Assembly (NCBI GenBank): GCA_021234155.1
Contig: JAJEKV010000926.1
Span: forward strand, 1-64,000
Reading direction: 5' to 3'
Length of the DNA stretch: 64,000 bases
Source: Isoetes taiwanensis
Taxonomy: Eukaryota > Streptophyta > Lycopodiopsida > Isoetales > Isoetaceae
Of the stretch, positions 24,721-38,248 are shown in pieces. The translations under genes and the position numbers were made by a program. Each line of letters opens with the position of its first letter. Within the stretch, counting starts at the first letter, position 1. The notes beneath the pieces were generated by a model. That model made no database searches and had not been told where the DNA came from. It saw only the letters and a list, made by a program, of their open reading frames with translations.

Positions 24721-27700
24721 ATGGAGAAGGCCAGGTTGGTAGAGGTAGCACAGGCATGGCAAGTCTACAGCTCTCACGCATCCAACATCCTAGGTTTGGC
24801 ATCTCCAACTCCCCGCCTCCCACATAAAACCTTATTCCTTAAGAATCAAGACTTGACCAAGAGTTTGAAGACGCTTTGCGAGCAAGGTCTTGCATCATTG
24901 GTAACTGGCTACTTTATGGACCACTTGGAGGTTGGTGCTGTTAAACACTTTCATTTTGAATGTATCCTTTCTGTCTAACATTCTAATAGTCAAGATGCTT
25001 GCTGAAGAGCACAATAGTCTGAATGCTTGATCGCCATTGCCATGTTTAACACTCACGTTCTAATATTAATGCCATGACTGCTTGGTTGCTAAATTTGATT
25101 TCAATATAACAGAGAATATTTAAGCAAGAGATTCGGCCAAAGTTCTGGCTGCACTTCAAGGATTTTAGCTCCTTCAAGAACAAGGACAAGACTACTGAGC
25201 AGGTCTATTTGCAATTGCAGTTGGTTTGGATGGTTGATACCCTCGTTGCTGCAAAATTTTTACATTGCCAGGAATAACTAAAGAAATGAAATATCGATGA
25301 TAAATGCAGTTCAATAGCTGGGTACACATGACTCTTTCAACGGCCTTAGCAGAAATTTGTGCCATCAAATCAGGACATGAGGAGTGCCTTATGTCCTTAA
25401 TTCATATGCTTGAAGCTAGTGCACGTTCTAATGCTGCTGGGTTGTCTAGTAATGGAGGAGCTCTCCCAGCAAATGTACAAGCACCTTACTTGTTTTCATT
25501 ATATCAAACAACTGTAACTGCACTACTATTGACCAGTGCACCAAAGTACTTCCCAGGTAAAGCATCCTTAAGCAATATTTATGTTAACGTGTAACTTATT
25601 AGTCCTATGCTGTAGCGTTAGCTGCTACTAATTCGACTCTGATGGAGGCAGCTTATGCAATGTCTTGGTCACTGCTTAAAAATGTACAATCACGTTTGGA
25701 AGTTAGTGCCTCACTCATGGATCTTTAGCTGGAAGACTAAAACACCAAATGGGTCATCAGGTGGAAATTGAAAATGGCAGGGTTAGCCTTAGAGTAATAA
25801 TCGGGCTTTCTAATCTTTGAAGAGAGATTTATGTCCATGAGAAGTTTATGGTCAAGCCAAATGCTGCAAACACACTGGCATCATAGTACACTAGCATTAT
25901 TATTTGATGCCACATCATGATGTAAGGGCCATTGACCAAGCAAAAGCATGTTCATCTCTAGGACTTATTAAGAATTAGTGGAAGTGAGAATAACTGAAAT
26001 TACGTTATAGTTTTGTGTCTGTTGGTGTTTATTGAAAACATGAAAAATATGGCTATTTAAGTTTGAGAAGCTTTGTGGTTAACTGTTCTTAATGCATGGT
26101 CGAATCTAAGATCCATTATCCTCAGAGTTGTTGCAGGCATACTTCAAGGCTCGCCTGGAAGAATTTAATAGAGCAGTCCAAAGGCGAGTCTAAAAAGGTT
26201 CAGGTCTTCAGGAAGGTGATTATCAGATCAATAGCGAGGAAGATGACGATATGGGGAGTTCATCTGGCAGTAAGCACTTTCAGAAGACATGGATATAAAA
26301 TGATAATCGTCAGTGGAAAGCATCCATCAAATGTTGGGATTGAAGATGGTCTGTAGATGCAGAAGGACTGCATTATTCATCAGTTAGTGATTACAAGCTA
26401 GGCAGCATGGCCGTGCATGAGGTTGTAGAAGTTGCAGGAGAGAGCTGGGTTTCAGATGTTGGAAATGTGGTTAGACATCTGAGAGAGCTTGGATTTGCTG
26501 CAATGTGTGAGGAAGCATATGCTGCTGCAATCTTATCCCTTTTGAAGGTAGCATCTATTATCCTTTCTTTCCGTTCTTTGGTAATTACCTCTTGGATTAT
26601 TTGATAGTTAAATACATTCTTCTGCAGTCTAAAATACTTTATGTGGCTGATAAACGATATGATACAGCTGTTCTAGCTCCAATTAACAATGGATCGAGGT
26701 TTCAATTCTGTACCTACCCCCTGTTTAATTTCCATAGAACTTCCCCAAGGTGATGTAGGCTCTGACACTTTTTTCTGTTCTATATATTGTAGGCCGCTCC
26801 AATGCGATTCTTATGTGTGATCCTCAAGATCTTCAGGTGCTCCGACAAACTTTACAGGATATCAATTTCTCCATCGCCTTTAGCCTCTATGCCTTCTCTG
26901 CCAGAGAGTTGCACAGCAGTTTCAAAGGAAAGGATAGTACGTTGGCGACTGAGGCTCCAATTTTTCAGATATGAGACATTGGGAGACCTGCGTATTAATG
27001 AGCTTTTCGATATCATTGTTGATTATCCTGAGAGGTAAGTCGAGTTCTTTTTTAGATTATATATCTCACATGACAACCTATATTCTTTCTCGTTCCCTTT
27101 ATATACAACGATTATTTTGCAGTCTACATGCTATAGAGGACCTGAAAGAATGCCTCGCAAATACAGGACATCATGCCAAACTTGTTGAATCTTTTCGCAC
27201 AGCTTTAAGACAACGGCTTCTTACAGCTGGAGCAGCTACTACAGATATTTTGATGCAATATGTATCAACGATTAAAAGCGCCGCGACTATGGATCCAACT
27301 GGTGTAGTTCTTGAGGCAGTTGGAGAGCCAATTAGAGTACCTCCGTGGGACGGAAGGACACTATTCGTTGTATTGTGACTATGCTAACAGATGATCCAAG
27401 CACTGGGGTGGTGGTGGACTTTGGAACAGTTGGGGAGAGCCTGCTTGAAGAATTGAGTAGAGGAGCAACTGCTCTTGAGAATGCTGATAGTGACGATGAA
27501 GTTGACATCGACGTACGAGGAGGCTTGGGCTGCTGCTCAGCGGTACTCTGTTGCCCAATTGCATTTTTAGCTTTGCTTAGCACGCCTAATGCCTAGATCT
27601 GATGTACTTATGTGGTCTTAGATTTTATGGATCTTTATTAGATCTTCACGACTTTTCTTTCATTTTCTGTATACTTGCTATATAATCAAAAGGGTGTATA

Positions 27701-30700
27701 ATTTTTAGGATCCAAGTGAAAATAAACTCCCGTCTACCTGCCTGCCTACCTGCCTACCTACCTACCTACCTACCTCCTACCTATAGGCCATAAGATCAAG
27801 GCTTGTTTTGATGTCAATCCACTTTTGCAGCTGGGAGCCCGATCCTGTCGAAGCAGACCCATCAAGAACGAGCAAAGAGTCTAAGGTCTATGGACATAAT
27901 CAGTATGCTGGTTGGTATATATGGGTCAAAAGAGCTGTTTGTGAATGAATATCGGTAATGTTGGCTGAAAAGTTGCTAAACAAATCCGATTATGACACAG
28001 ACCGTGATATTCGTACACTTGAGCTATTAAAGGTGTTAATTTTCACATTAATCGTGCTGTATGCCAACATCCAGACTAAATTCGGGACTTTCTGCTGGCA
28101 GCTGCGATTTGGAGAAAGTAATATGCATGGGTGCGAAATTATGTTGAAGGATGTGGCAGACTCGAAACGCATTAACTCTAATATTAAAGCTGCTTTTAGC
28201 AGCAGGAGCCACTGCAAGTGCACCGACAGTACACACCAAGTTTGACCCCAATACATGCAGAGACCAATAACCAAGAAATGCAAATAACCAGCCCACAACC
28301 TGGTAGTCTGCTGTTTCTTGTTTACAGCTTATAGTCTTTGAACAGTTAGTTTGGTGTTGATCCTGTACTCGCTTGCATTTCTCTCAGAGGAAAACCAAGA
28401 TCAATTGTCACTAGAAGTCATTGATGCTACAATTCTTTCTGCACTATTTTGGCCTCCATTCCAGGTACAAGTGTATATATTTTCTTTTATTTGGAGTAGT
28501 AGGAATGCCACTTCAAGTGGAGGGAGCTTGTCTTTATCTCTGAGAGCCGCCAATTGTAATGGGACGTAATATTGAAGGGCAGTTGACTAGTATCATGTTC
28601 AATGGTGCACTTATGCTGAAACCATAAAAGTTGTGCATAGAGATACACAACATCCAGAAGCTGTATTTTCTGTTTTTAGTTTGAAGGTTGTAAATGGATC
28701 ACATGTATTAGTTGCTCTCATAGAACCAAGCAACCTGTTGCAGATGCTAGAAAAATCATCTGCCTATTCTTCTTTCTTTCATTTCTTCATTCCTGTTGTT
28801 TTCCTGTTTTCTGTTTCTCTTAATCCAGCGTTCTTCATCTTGATTCAAAACGGTTGATGCATTTAACAAAACGTATTCCATTGACAGTCAGAGACTATAA
28901 GGGTGCCTGATATAGTGAACAATCTGCTAGAAAGATTATGCCACACGGTACCATGCTATAAAGGCCCCTCATGAAATTGCAGTGGAAGACACATCTTGGG
29001 ACAGTCAAGGTTCCGTAGTTTCCTCTTTGTGGCATGTATTCAATTAAATGGGTTCTCATTTAACTTATATGTTTCTTTATCAGCTGGAGCTACAATTTGA
29101 GGACCGTACAGCCCAATTTGTTGTTTCACCTTTGCATGCTTCCATAATATTGCTATTTGAGAAGCAGCCTAGGTATGGGATATGCTTAAAGGCCTGGTGA
29201 ATTTTGTGGCTTGTTTTTGTGGAAGTTGAGTCTGCAAGTTTTAAATGATATATTTGGATTTAGGTGTACAGTCTTGTGATCAGAATATGTTAATCATTAA
29301 GGTCTAGCCAGATGTTTAAAGTGGGAAAAGGCCAACTCTAGGCTGTAGTTTTTATTGGATATCAGGGTTTTCTGTTCTTTTTATTGATATTAGAAGTTTA
29401 AGCTAAAGAGCAGTCACTTGCTTTAATAGCAATCTAAATCCTTTGCGTACATTTCAGTTTCTGGGTACATTTCAGTTTCTGGATGTATGCGCTTTGTGAA
29501 TCTTGGATATGTTTCATCTCATTCCTGGGGACAAGTGGCAGAGTTCATTAGTGTCCAAATCCATTCCTGCCTGTTAATTATGTGGCAAGCGGATTTTAAA
29601 TGTCCAATAAGACCAAAAAATGTCTATGGAACAAGTATGAACTTCTGGCTAGAAATGGCGATCTGTTTTCTCATTACACTACCTTTTCATCTCAGTTCCT
29701 ACATCATGTTGAGTGACATCAACTGATCCATCGCGTTTCCATGTACCATTATGAAGTTAAATGGGTGGTCCCCTTTCATTCAAGTATGACTCACTAAATA
29801 AAATGTTACCCATATAATAGAACTCTGTATGTGTTGTGTCAAACAGTGCAGGAAAAACATTAACAACTGAAAGTTCTGTTACTAACCAAAAGGGAACTTC
29901 AATAGGACGTTGACTGGTTTTCTTGCATTTCTTCTCTCACAAAATGCATACACTTAGAACTTTCTTGATCAAGAACTACCCAGAAAGCATGTTCTGGAAT
30001 CTGCAGTTGTTTGAAGGAATTATAGCACGTCCCCTTTCTTTTGTAATAAGACAAGGAAAATGACTGGGAGTACAGCACCTATTTAGGAAAAATAAAGCAG
30101 ACAGATTATCTGAGGTAAGATCTTTACTTGCATGTCAGGCTTGTTTGTTTGTTCTTAGGTTTGCAAGATGACATGCATTGGCTTCATTGGGAATGTCTAA
30201 ATAGAACATAGTGTGTATGATAAATAAAAGTGATAAATTATGGCATTCTGTCACATACAGATGGTCTGGCACAGACCTCGCAGCAGCTGTTGGAGTACCT
30301 GTGACCACACTGCGTAGGAGAATTATGCTTTGGGTAAATCAAGTAAGACACCTGAACTTGGCTATCATTCATTTTGTCAATAGTATAAACTATTCCCTTT
30401 TCTGCATTGAAGGGAGAACGTGATTTTACATCCTAAATGTCCCCTGGCTTCAGAGAACATGTACTCTCCAGAATGCACTGAAACCAAGTGTTCATGTGCA
30501 GTGGCATAGGATGCAAGTGATGGAAAAATGAAATGTTCTTAGCTCTTTTTCTTGTTCCTTGCCATATTCATGCTTTGCATGTTTCAGGGGGTCCTTTTAG
30601 AATCTCGTGCAGCTGGTGAGGAGGAGATATACTACGAAGTTGTTGAAAGTATGGGCGAATCTGCAAAGCATTCCCTGGGTGCCACACAGACAGCTGGAGA

Positions 30701-31370
30701 TTTGGCTGTTCCTTTGCTTGAAGAAGAAGAAGGTGAAAGTGCAGTAGCATCGATGGAGGAGCAATGGCAGCAGGAAATGAACATTTATGAGGTTCGTGCA
30801 TGTCTTCAATTCTATTATTAACATGTAAATGCATATGTGCTGGCCATGTAAGTAGCAGGTTGCACATCTTGCCTTATTGTCCATCTTACAAATCATCGTA
30901 TAGGCTGTATACAGATTATGTGTTTCTAACTTTTTATCCCTGCATGTTCATGTCAATTCTGTCCAGGAAGTTCTTTGCATGCATATTGCACTCATTTTGG
31001 GACTCCATTTATTCATTCTGAAATCATCTATATGCATAACATTTACTGAAGTTTTAGTTGGCTTTATATAAACAAAGGATAATTTCATTCTATTGTTTTC
31101 CTTTGCAGTCTTATGTGGTTGGAATGCTGACCAATTTTGAGTCGTTACCACTTGATCGCATTCATAACATGCTCAAGGTGACGAAAGTAATTTCTGCTTT
31201 TAAGCAATTAGCTTTTATTTGTACTCATTCTGAGAATTCTTAAGCAGATGTTTGTGTCTGACCCGCCATACGATAAAACTCTACAACAACTTCAAGGCTT
31301 TCTTGCACGTCTTATAGCAGAGGAAAAGTTGGAAATAAGAGATGGTTTGTATCGTCGGAAGCAACAGTAA
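24721..31370 (+). CDS. APC2: Anaphase-promoting complex subunit 2 (APC2), 17 exons, with frame breaks
   Basis: APC2 is the cullin subunit of the APC/C ubiquitin ligase. Its C-terminal part holds the RING subunit APC11, and the complex acts on mitotic cyclins and securin. Exons: 24721-24930, 25113-25202, 25310-25556, 26126-26269, 26357-26547, 26628-26698, 26793-27034, 27123-27542, 27831-28032, 28102-28228, 28388-28464, 28888-29009, 29084-29172, 30261-30342, 30588-30791, 31109-31177, 31248-31370. All introns are GT-AG and, after allowing for local indels, all phases fit. Order of landmarks: FPELLQAYFKARLEE (exons 3-4), IVRWRLRL (7), KLVESF and QRLLTAG (8), RWEPDPVEADP (8-9), MLAEKLLNKSDYD (9), FWPPFQ (11), LELQFEDR (13), the winged-helix end SYVVGMLTNFESLPLDRIHNML (16) and ERDG-like EIRDGLY before the stop (17). 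About 2.71 kb of coding sequence gives ~900 residues, close to Arabidopsis (~865). Start: first in-frame ATG, phase 0 into exon 2. One in-frame TAA and eight small indels interrupt it (see findings). Confidence 0.9.
27734..27784. repeat. CTAC/CTGC microsatellite in APC2 intron 8
   Basis: About 50 bp of CTAC and CTGC tetramers, about 46 bp upstream of the exon 9 acceptor. Confidence 0.9.
29447..29482 (+). repeat. 17-bp tandem duplication in APC2 intron 13
   Basis: TACATTTCAGTTTCTGG is repeated twice in the longest APC2 intron (29173-30260, 1.09 kb). No gene or element is visible in that intron. Confidence 0.85.
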
Positions 31371-34300
31371 CATAAGAGAAGAGAATGTCTGAAGTGCATT
31401 TGCCGTACTGTTAGAGTTGTTGGTTGAAATTTCTTAAGCTTTCCGATTTTCCTTTAGGAATGGTAGTGAGGGACCTGGCGTATACGCAGAATATCATGAA
31501 TAGATGGTGGAGTTAGCGAGGTAACTGGATTGAAGGCTGAGATAAGACACAAAAAAAAAGATCCCATTCCCCCACTTACTTTCTATATTGAGTTGCAGTT
31601 GATATCCTTTGAAGAAAACAGATTGTAGTGGATAGATTGTAGAACAGATTGCATCGGATATGAACAGATAGCATTGGATATGAACATATTTCATCAAATT
31701 GTAGCGGATAGATCGAACAGATTGTAGTAGCTTGCATCGGGAAGCTCCACACAGCGCAGCCTCGGATGTTCCGACTGCGGATTCGTACATGCATGTGATT
31801 TGAAGCATAAAATACTGCGGTTTGTTTCTTTGATTTCGCTTCTTTGGTGCATCTGGTTTCTTTCTTCCTTTGTTTCCTTGTATATGGTACCCAAACGAGT
31901 TGTTGGAATGTCTACGGAAAAAAGATTAAATTGTGTGAGTGCATAGATATAACATGTTGGTACCTATAGCTCTTGATGCATACTTTTATTTTGGTGGGGT
32001 TGAGGGCTCATTACACTCCAGTATTGATAGCTAAATAATATGCTGGTTTTACAAGAAATGGTGCATCCATCATTGAAAATAATATCCCATTAAGACTAAG
32101 ATTTCGGTACGATATTGTATTGTATGGGAAAAGGTATATTTAGCCAATTTTGAGGAGCTTAATTGGCTTAAGGAATGAATCTCTAATTTTGGCTGGGTGT
32201 TGACCATGCATGATTAGAAATAGGGCTGTGCATAGGTTCCAAATTGGAAACCATGTGACGGCTGCTGGGCAGCGTGGAGGAGCGCACTTGCGGGCCGTGG
32301 CGAGAATAGCGATCTAATCAGTGAAAACATCGTAAAGAAGAGGAGGCGTGAAGAGGCGTGAAGAGATTAAGCTTGTTATGTATAAAGAAACCCACGCCAC
32401 CAACAACCGGTGGCGTAGGTTTCTATGGTCAACACCGCACCGATTCCCCAAATTCATGTTTAGTCTTACCAAATCCTACCGCAATCGGATAATATAAAGA
32501 TGAAGAATGCAAAACATACTCTTGATTGTTATGGTTCTTCCTAGCAATGTAATTTTACTTTTTCGCCAGTAGTAAGGGCACGATGCTTAATCTTGCTTGG
32601 ATCCGGTGATGGAGACCTCTAATCTGCTAATCCCAGCGTGTAGGCCCTTGACGGCCACCGATGTAGGCGGAGGAAAGAACCGCCCGACGACATACGCGTG
32701 AATAGTGGATATCCATGCAACTCGTGGGAAGCGGATAGAAGATCCTAATGCGAATAGAAGATCCCGCGGTCCCCCGTCACATGCCCGATGAGAACAGAGA
32801 ATGGGGCAGCGCCAACACGATGAAGAAACAAAGGAATGGCAAAAAACTGGGTGGCGCCCGCCCATAGCTCCTTGAGAAAAAGACCCCAAAATTACACGAA
32901 AAAAAAAAAGGTCAGAACCTCGCGTGAAGGATAATCGACATAGTGTTGGGCTGATTGTCTGAGACCGCCATGGTGATTTGAAGAGAGAATTTCTTGAGGA
33001 GTCTTGGGTTTAGAAGAGCCGCCCTTTGTAGGTGAACAACCAACTGGACCTCTGCGGAGAGAGCCCTCTTAGGTGCTGCATTACTCAATCCCGGAGAGGC
33101 CGAGGAGTTGCAGTCAGGATTCCATCTGTGATTGATCTTGTCGCGTGTGTTCGATACATGTGTGGGAGTAAGGTCGCCCATGTGGAGGGAGGAAGCGGAA
33201 AGTAGGAGATTGAGGTTGCTTTATGGGTTCAAATCTCACACTTGGGAGATTGAACATCGAGCTTCTGATGCTTCAGCCGGTTTTCATTGGAATATGGCCC
33301 AATAGGGAGCATAACTTCCCCTCGGGGATTTTCTCTTGCAAATAGGCTTCCTCTGTTTTTCCTTTCTTTTTTTCGATTAAGCCTTCCATCATTGGGACAG
33401 GGGCTTAAGTCCCCAGTGCCTATCCGAACTGTGTTGTTTGCCCCTATTAGAGGCAATAAAAGGGTTTTGAGGTGTAGATAGCGATCTCCAAAGAAATGGA
33501 AACCGGATTAGCTTAGATTACATGCCATATTTTCATCCTATGTGAAGTCGGTCTGGCAACTATATTCATGTGCACAGTGGTTTTTCATTTTCCTTCTTTC
33601 AAGATTTGTTTGCACTTCAACCATCGGTTTGTTCTACACCATTGATAGTGGTATGCTCTTTTTAAAATCAAAATTCTAATGGCCATTGATGCAGCACAAT
33701 AATATCCATTTGGGGATTTTGAAGAAAATTTATCAACAATGTATTATACATATAAGAAATGTTAAAAATGATTTATTGATATCAAATTAAAGAAAGTCAA
33801 CACCACAATAATAGATGAAATACATAGCAAGATAGATGGGGCCGACATAATGGCTCCAACTTATCACGAGTTCCAACAGAGATAGGGCCAGCTAAACACG
33901 CAAAAGCGAACACAAATTATTCGGCAAAAAAAAAAAAAAAAAAAAAGGGAAAAAAAAGAAAAAGAAAAATGATTGTGGAAGTTTTCAAAGATTATCAATA
34001 TACCTTATAAGTAAATCCTCTCGAGTGTGGCAAATTTCCTCGAAGAGCCGGTCTTTGTGACCCATCTTCTTCCCAAGGACTAGTGGCTCCATGGATGGCG
34101 GTAGAGGATCACGACGACAAACGGTCCGTGCGGATGAACTCCTCGAACAAGAGCCGGCCGACACCCACAAATCTTGAGAGAAAGGGGCAACACTATTGGA
34201 GGAGTGAAAGGGGAGACTCATACGGACCTATACCAATCGAAGTGACCGACTATAGGCCTAGCCTGCTATAGATCCCAAAGAGAGGCAGCGTTGTGAGGAC

Positions 34301-35089
34301 CTCGATCCATAGCCCCCATAGCCGGGTGGATTCCAATGTACAGGCCGCAACTAATAGGAACTAAGGGGTCTAAACTAGGAGCATCATCTAGATAATGGCC
34401 ACTAGATCCCTACCCCCTTTCCAATACAAGAGGAGCAAGCATGGTCAACCAACATCACATCTCTACATAACATGATAATAATGAGAATAACATCTAATCC
34501 TAATCACATGCATCTAACTTACAGTTAGGTTTATTGATTAGGGTTCAAGATCTAGACTGAAGGTTCTAGAATGGCTCTACTAGAGATAGAAATGCTAATC
34601 CACCTGGAATCCTAACTTCCAGGTGATCTACAAAAGACTCCAAGTACCTGTTCCTGAGGAACTCCCTCCTGCGTCCGGCGTCTCCATGATTTTGAAAGGG
34701 TTGGAAGTAGATTCCACGCCTTTCGATGTGCACACCCTCTAGGGGCTATGCCTCACTAGACGGTTCTTGAAACGGTGTTTCGAGCGCGAACAAGGTTCTA
34801 AGACTGTTGGAGCCAGAAAAATGGCCTAGGGTTAGGGTTTGGCCATTCATAGGTTAGGGTTCCATGTCATGCTACTTGGCTCCAATTGGGTGCATACGTA
34901 TGGCGGGTGCCCAATAGGATGAGGCCATGTGGAAAATAATCCATTCTTAAGTTATGTGAATAACTTAGCCATGCTCCTTTCCACACTTAGACGGAATACA
35001 ACTACTAAGGTAGGCTTGTATGGTGATGTGGCCTAGAACTATACATATTTATACTGTATATTTTAGGGGAAGGTGAGACTAGCCAGCTA
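31371..35089. other. Intergenic stretch after APC2
   Basis: Contains the short repeats at 31618-31740, an A-rich tract at 33928-33969 and GC-richer sequence at 32590-33230 and 33980-34960. Minus-strand frames of 100 and 89 codons (32587-32889, 32912-33181) have no recognisable domain. The part around 34260-34930 has a layout like the gypsy LTR further right (a CTACCCCCTTTCCAATACAA-like block, then GGTTAGGGTTT) and may be a very old LTR fragment. Confidence 0.4.
31618..31740. repeat. Degenerate short tandem repeats
   Basis: Four to five units of 20-35 bp built on AACAGATTG(T/C)A(G/T)..GGATA, about 250 bp after the APC2 stop codon. Confidence 0.7.
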
Positions 35090-35790
35090 GTGACAGGCAT
35101 CCGGTACTACATAGGGGAAGTTCAAGAGGGAAAGCACACATCAACACTCAAGCAAAGTCACATGGAATCCCTGATCAAGTATTGTAAAAAAGTTGTGACA
35201 TGTTTAGAATCTGAGCAGCCATGTGTGGGAAGGTTAAGAGATGGTTTCTTGCCAGAGACTAGGTGGGAGGGTTTTGAGGAGCAAGCACATCAAAGAAATC
35301 TTGCCAAGCAATGGCTTCAAGTAATGGGTGGGAAGCAATGCATACAAGCCAAAGTGTTTTGATCTTCCAGAGTGGGATCCTTTCGAAGGCATCAAGGAAG
35401 GCTACTTTGTGTTAGTCAAGCCTGATGATGAGGATTGTCCAATATGGTTGGGAGTGGCTCTTACTGAAGTTATCACCACCATGCCTGATGGGGAAGAGCT
35501 GCGTCTTTGATTCCAAGTTCAATATTGAAAGCCCGCTGGGAGGCAGAAGAAAGGCAAGTTAAAGGAACAGTTACTGACTGCTAGGAGCAAAAGTGACAAA
35601 TCCTGCTGACCCTGTGAGAAGAGAATTGATGGAGTGTGTGGTGTGGTCATATCCTGCTTGTCACATTGCAAAAGACAAGACACATAAGATCTCCAAGAGG
35701 GAAAGGGACAATGTTGAATATCTGCGTCTCTGCATGTCCACATCCTCAATCCATGTCATCGATCCGTCTACGTGGCCTAGAGTCGGGTGT
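35090..35790 (+). pseudogene. Transposon-like coding fragment, unidentified family
   Basis: Two overlapping frames and one further frame read in the same direction. The second contains FDLPEWDPFEGIKEGYFVLV followed by KPDDEDCPIWLGVAL, which looks like a small barrel or reader-type domain as found at the tail of some plant transposon proteins. The third contains NPADPVRRELME and CVVWSYPACHIAK. Single-base frame changes separate them near 35345 and 35510-35600. The 3' end runs into a repeat (35742-36312) with another copy at 53407. That repetition is the main reason to think it is a mobile element. I cannot name the family. Confidence 0.42.
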
Positions 35791-36312
35791 TAGTTCATAA
35801 ATGCGTGCCTCTTGAGGCTTATAAATATACTCTGCTGAGGCTTTTTCAGCCATCTCAATATATTCATATCCAGTTTTCTGCTGTACATCTCTGATTTTCT
35901 ACAAACAAAGCCACGAGCAATCTCCATGCTATAGCATTGTATGAGAGTAGATAGCATTACATGTCAACTTATAAAATGTTTGAACTTTCTAAACGCATTG
36001 TGCCTAAATATTATGTTGGACTTTCATCAATTTGTTCTTAATGTGTGATGTGAGAATCTAGTAGTGCTTCAAAGTAAAAATCACAAATTTCTTATGGCGT
36101 CCCACTTTAACTGCATGAGGCCCATCTGTTGAAATGTGTCCCTCTTTAATGTAATGTGACTTTGGGCATATTTTCTCATTCCCATGTCTAACTTGGAGCC
36201 AGTAATTAATGAAATTTATAGCTGGGAGCTCCATCCGTTTATGGCTTTCCAAATATATTTCGCACCAAGAGTTTGACTGTGTTTGCGCACATTTAGGCAG
36301 ATTTTTTTTTTT
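35742..36312 (+). repeat. Dispersed ~560-bp repeat, copy 1
   Basis: From CCTCAATCCATGTCATCGATC to a T-rich tract, this stretch is highly similar to 53407-53945, including a ~170-bp block around GTATGAGAGTAGATAGCATT that is nearly unchanged. It contains CTTATAAATATACTC, a possible TATA box. It may be the terminal part of the mobile element whose coding fragment precedes it. Confidence 0.8.
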
Positions 36313-38243
36313 TTCTTCCTTCGATGATGTTCTTACTAAGACTACGGTCAGTTAAAGTAAAACAAGTTCACTTAAGTACACCTCGTTCAGAGTAAGACCA
36401 TTTTTCCCATATCTACCCTGATTTTGACATCAGGCCACATCAGGTACTCTTACTACCATTTTATCTGATATTTATTAATGGAGAATTTTTTCACAGTATA
36501 TATGGATCTTAAGAATGCAAATTTGATTTCATGCTTTATCGAGTAATGGATTTGGGTGTTTAACATAACAAAGTCAAAGGATATAAAATAGAAATTGAAT
36601 ATTAGACATATTAATTCTCCAATTTCAGTAGATGTATTAGAATACTAGGCAGAGTACTTCTTTTAAATATATTACAAATCTGGAAACCATATTTAATCCA
36701 ATAAGTTCAATCACAATTTTTCAAAAGGATCTTCATATGTTCTCTCAATTAAAATAAAAGAAAAGATGATGCTCTGCTTGTTTATGCCACAAACACTACT
36801 TATCATTATCGGTAGGATCTTCCACTATAAGAGGAGTGATCTCACCCAATCTTGATACCACCATAGTTATAGACCAAGTTCTGCCTCTGGTCCACGTTAT
36901 GAGCGAGACACCAACAAAAAAAATAACCGGGAGGGAGAGTTCTCGTTACCCCGCACCCAAACAAGCGACAAAGTTAGCAATATATTGGTAACTATGGGGC
37001 ATCGAGGGTAAGTTGGTAGAACACTCAAACTTATCCCTTCACCATATATTTTTCAGTTGTATTGGTCATGTTAACCCATAATCACACTAGGAATATATCA
37101 GGTTAAAACATGTTACAGAATTCAAAACAATCTATCATTAAGCAACCAGATAGCATGCAGTTAGAACCAATCCATTGATCCATTATAGTGCCATATCGGA
37201 TATTACGCACCATAGGGGGATAACTTGTCTCCCATACTTTATCTAACTTATTTTTACGAGATCCGGGGGTCACAACAGGCCCTATAAAATGTTTTTCATG
37301 GCTAAGTATCTCAATATCTATAGTGCATAGACAAAGCCAAACCGGATCACAAAGGCCCTGTTTATCTTAGTTTCATAGTTTCTCTCGCCCAGTTAACTAC
37401 ATAAGATTTCATCTACATTTCAGCCATGTATCAAATTAATTTTATTAATGAGATCAAAGTTAATTATAGATACTAGAGGTCAACAATCCGTTTCACAAGC
37501 ATCATTATTGTATGCAGACTTATTCTTGAAATCCAGCATAATATGTTATCCTGTATCCACATATGTAAACCTGGAATATAAGGTCAGCAACACCATCTGT
37601 TCCTTTGGACTTATATAGCAAAATGGAGGGCTTTTCTTGCCCATAATGCAGGCATCACATCATGGCGATCAGCATATAATTTGCTGTTATAAAAAATCAG
37701 ATCTTCAGCATATCAGAGGGACCCAGTGTTTTCCATAAACCATCAGTTAAATTCTACTTGGAAACTACGGTCACTTCATGCTTCATCTATTGTTAAACAA
37801 TGGGGCCATCATAAGTCTCCATACCAGATTGAGCTTAAAACTTAGAACAGGGTTCAACAGGGACGTCACCAGGAGGTATTCCTCTTCATTATACATCTTG
37901 TTATTTCCAGAATATTACCCTGAGTTCCAGCAAGCTTATGCACTTGACTTAACTAATGGATACCAGGGAAAAGGAGCATGCAATCCCTACAACTCTCATT
38001 CGTTCCAAAAAGTCGAATCATCTGTTTCTTATACAAAATGATTTTGGGGACGCAACAACAAGCATCATTTTACAAGCAGTAACTTAACATAACTAATCCA
38101 AACGACTGTTATCCCTATAAAACTTTAAATAATCAGCCCATATTAAGTTACGGGTGAGTAAGTATGTATGCTAAGTATAGGCAGATAATGTTTATTAGTG
38201 CACAGTAGACCAAAATCAGAGATATTTATGGAGGATCCGGACC
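36313..38243. other. Non-coding AT-rich stretch
   Basis: I see no gene, RNA or element in this stretch. Confidence 0.45.
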
Positions 38244-38248
38244 AAAAC
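38244..38248. other. Target-site duplication (left) of the gypsy element
   Basis: AAAAC, matching 52826-52830. Confidence 0.8.

Noticed and set aside
25616-25725. Frame in APC2 intron 3 resembling LAATNSTLMEAAYAMSW
   Set aside because: The join between exon 3 and 26126 gives FPELLQAYFKARLEE, matching plant APC2 without it.
32587-33181. Minus-strand frames of 100 and 89 codons after APC2
   Set aside because: No domain, no splice logic joining them, and composition not clearly coding.
34810-34865. GGTTAGGGTT repeats like plant telomere sequence (also near 39515-39560)
   Set aside because: Only one to three imperfect units, inside LTR-like sequence; not an interstitial telomere array.
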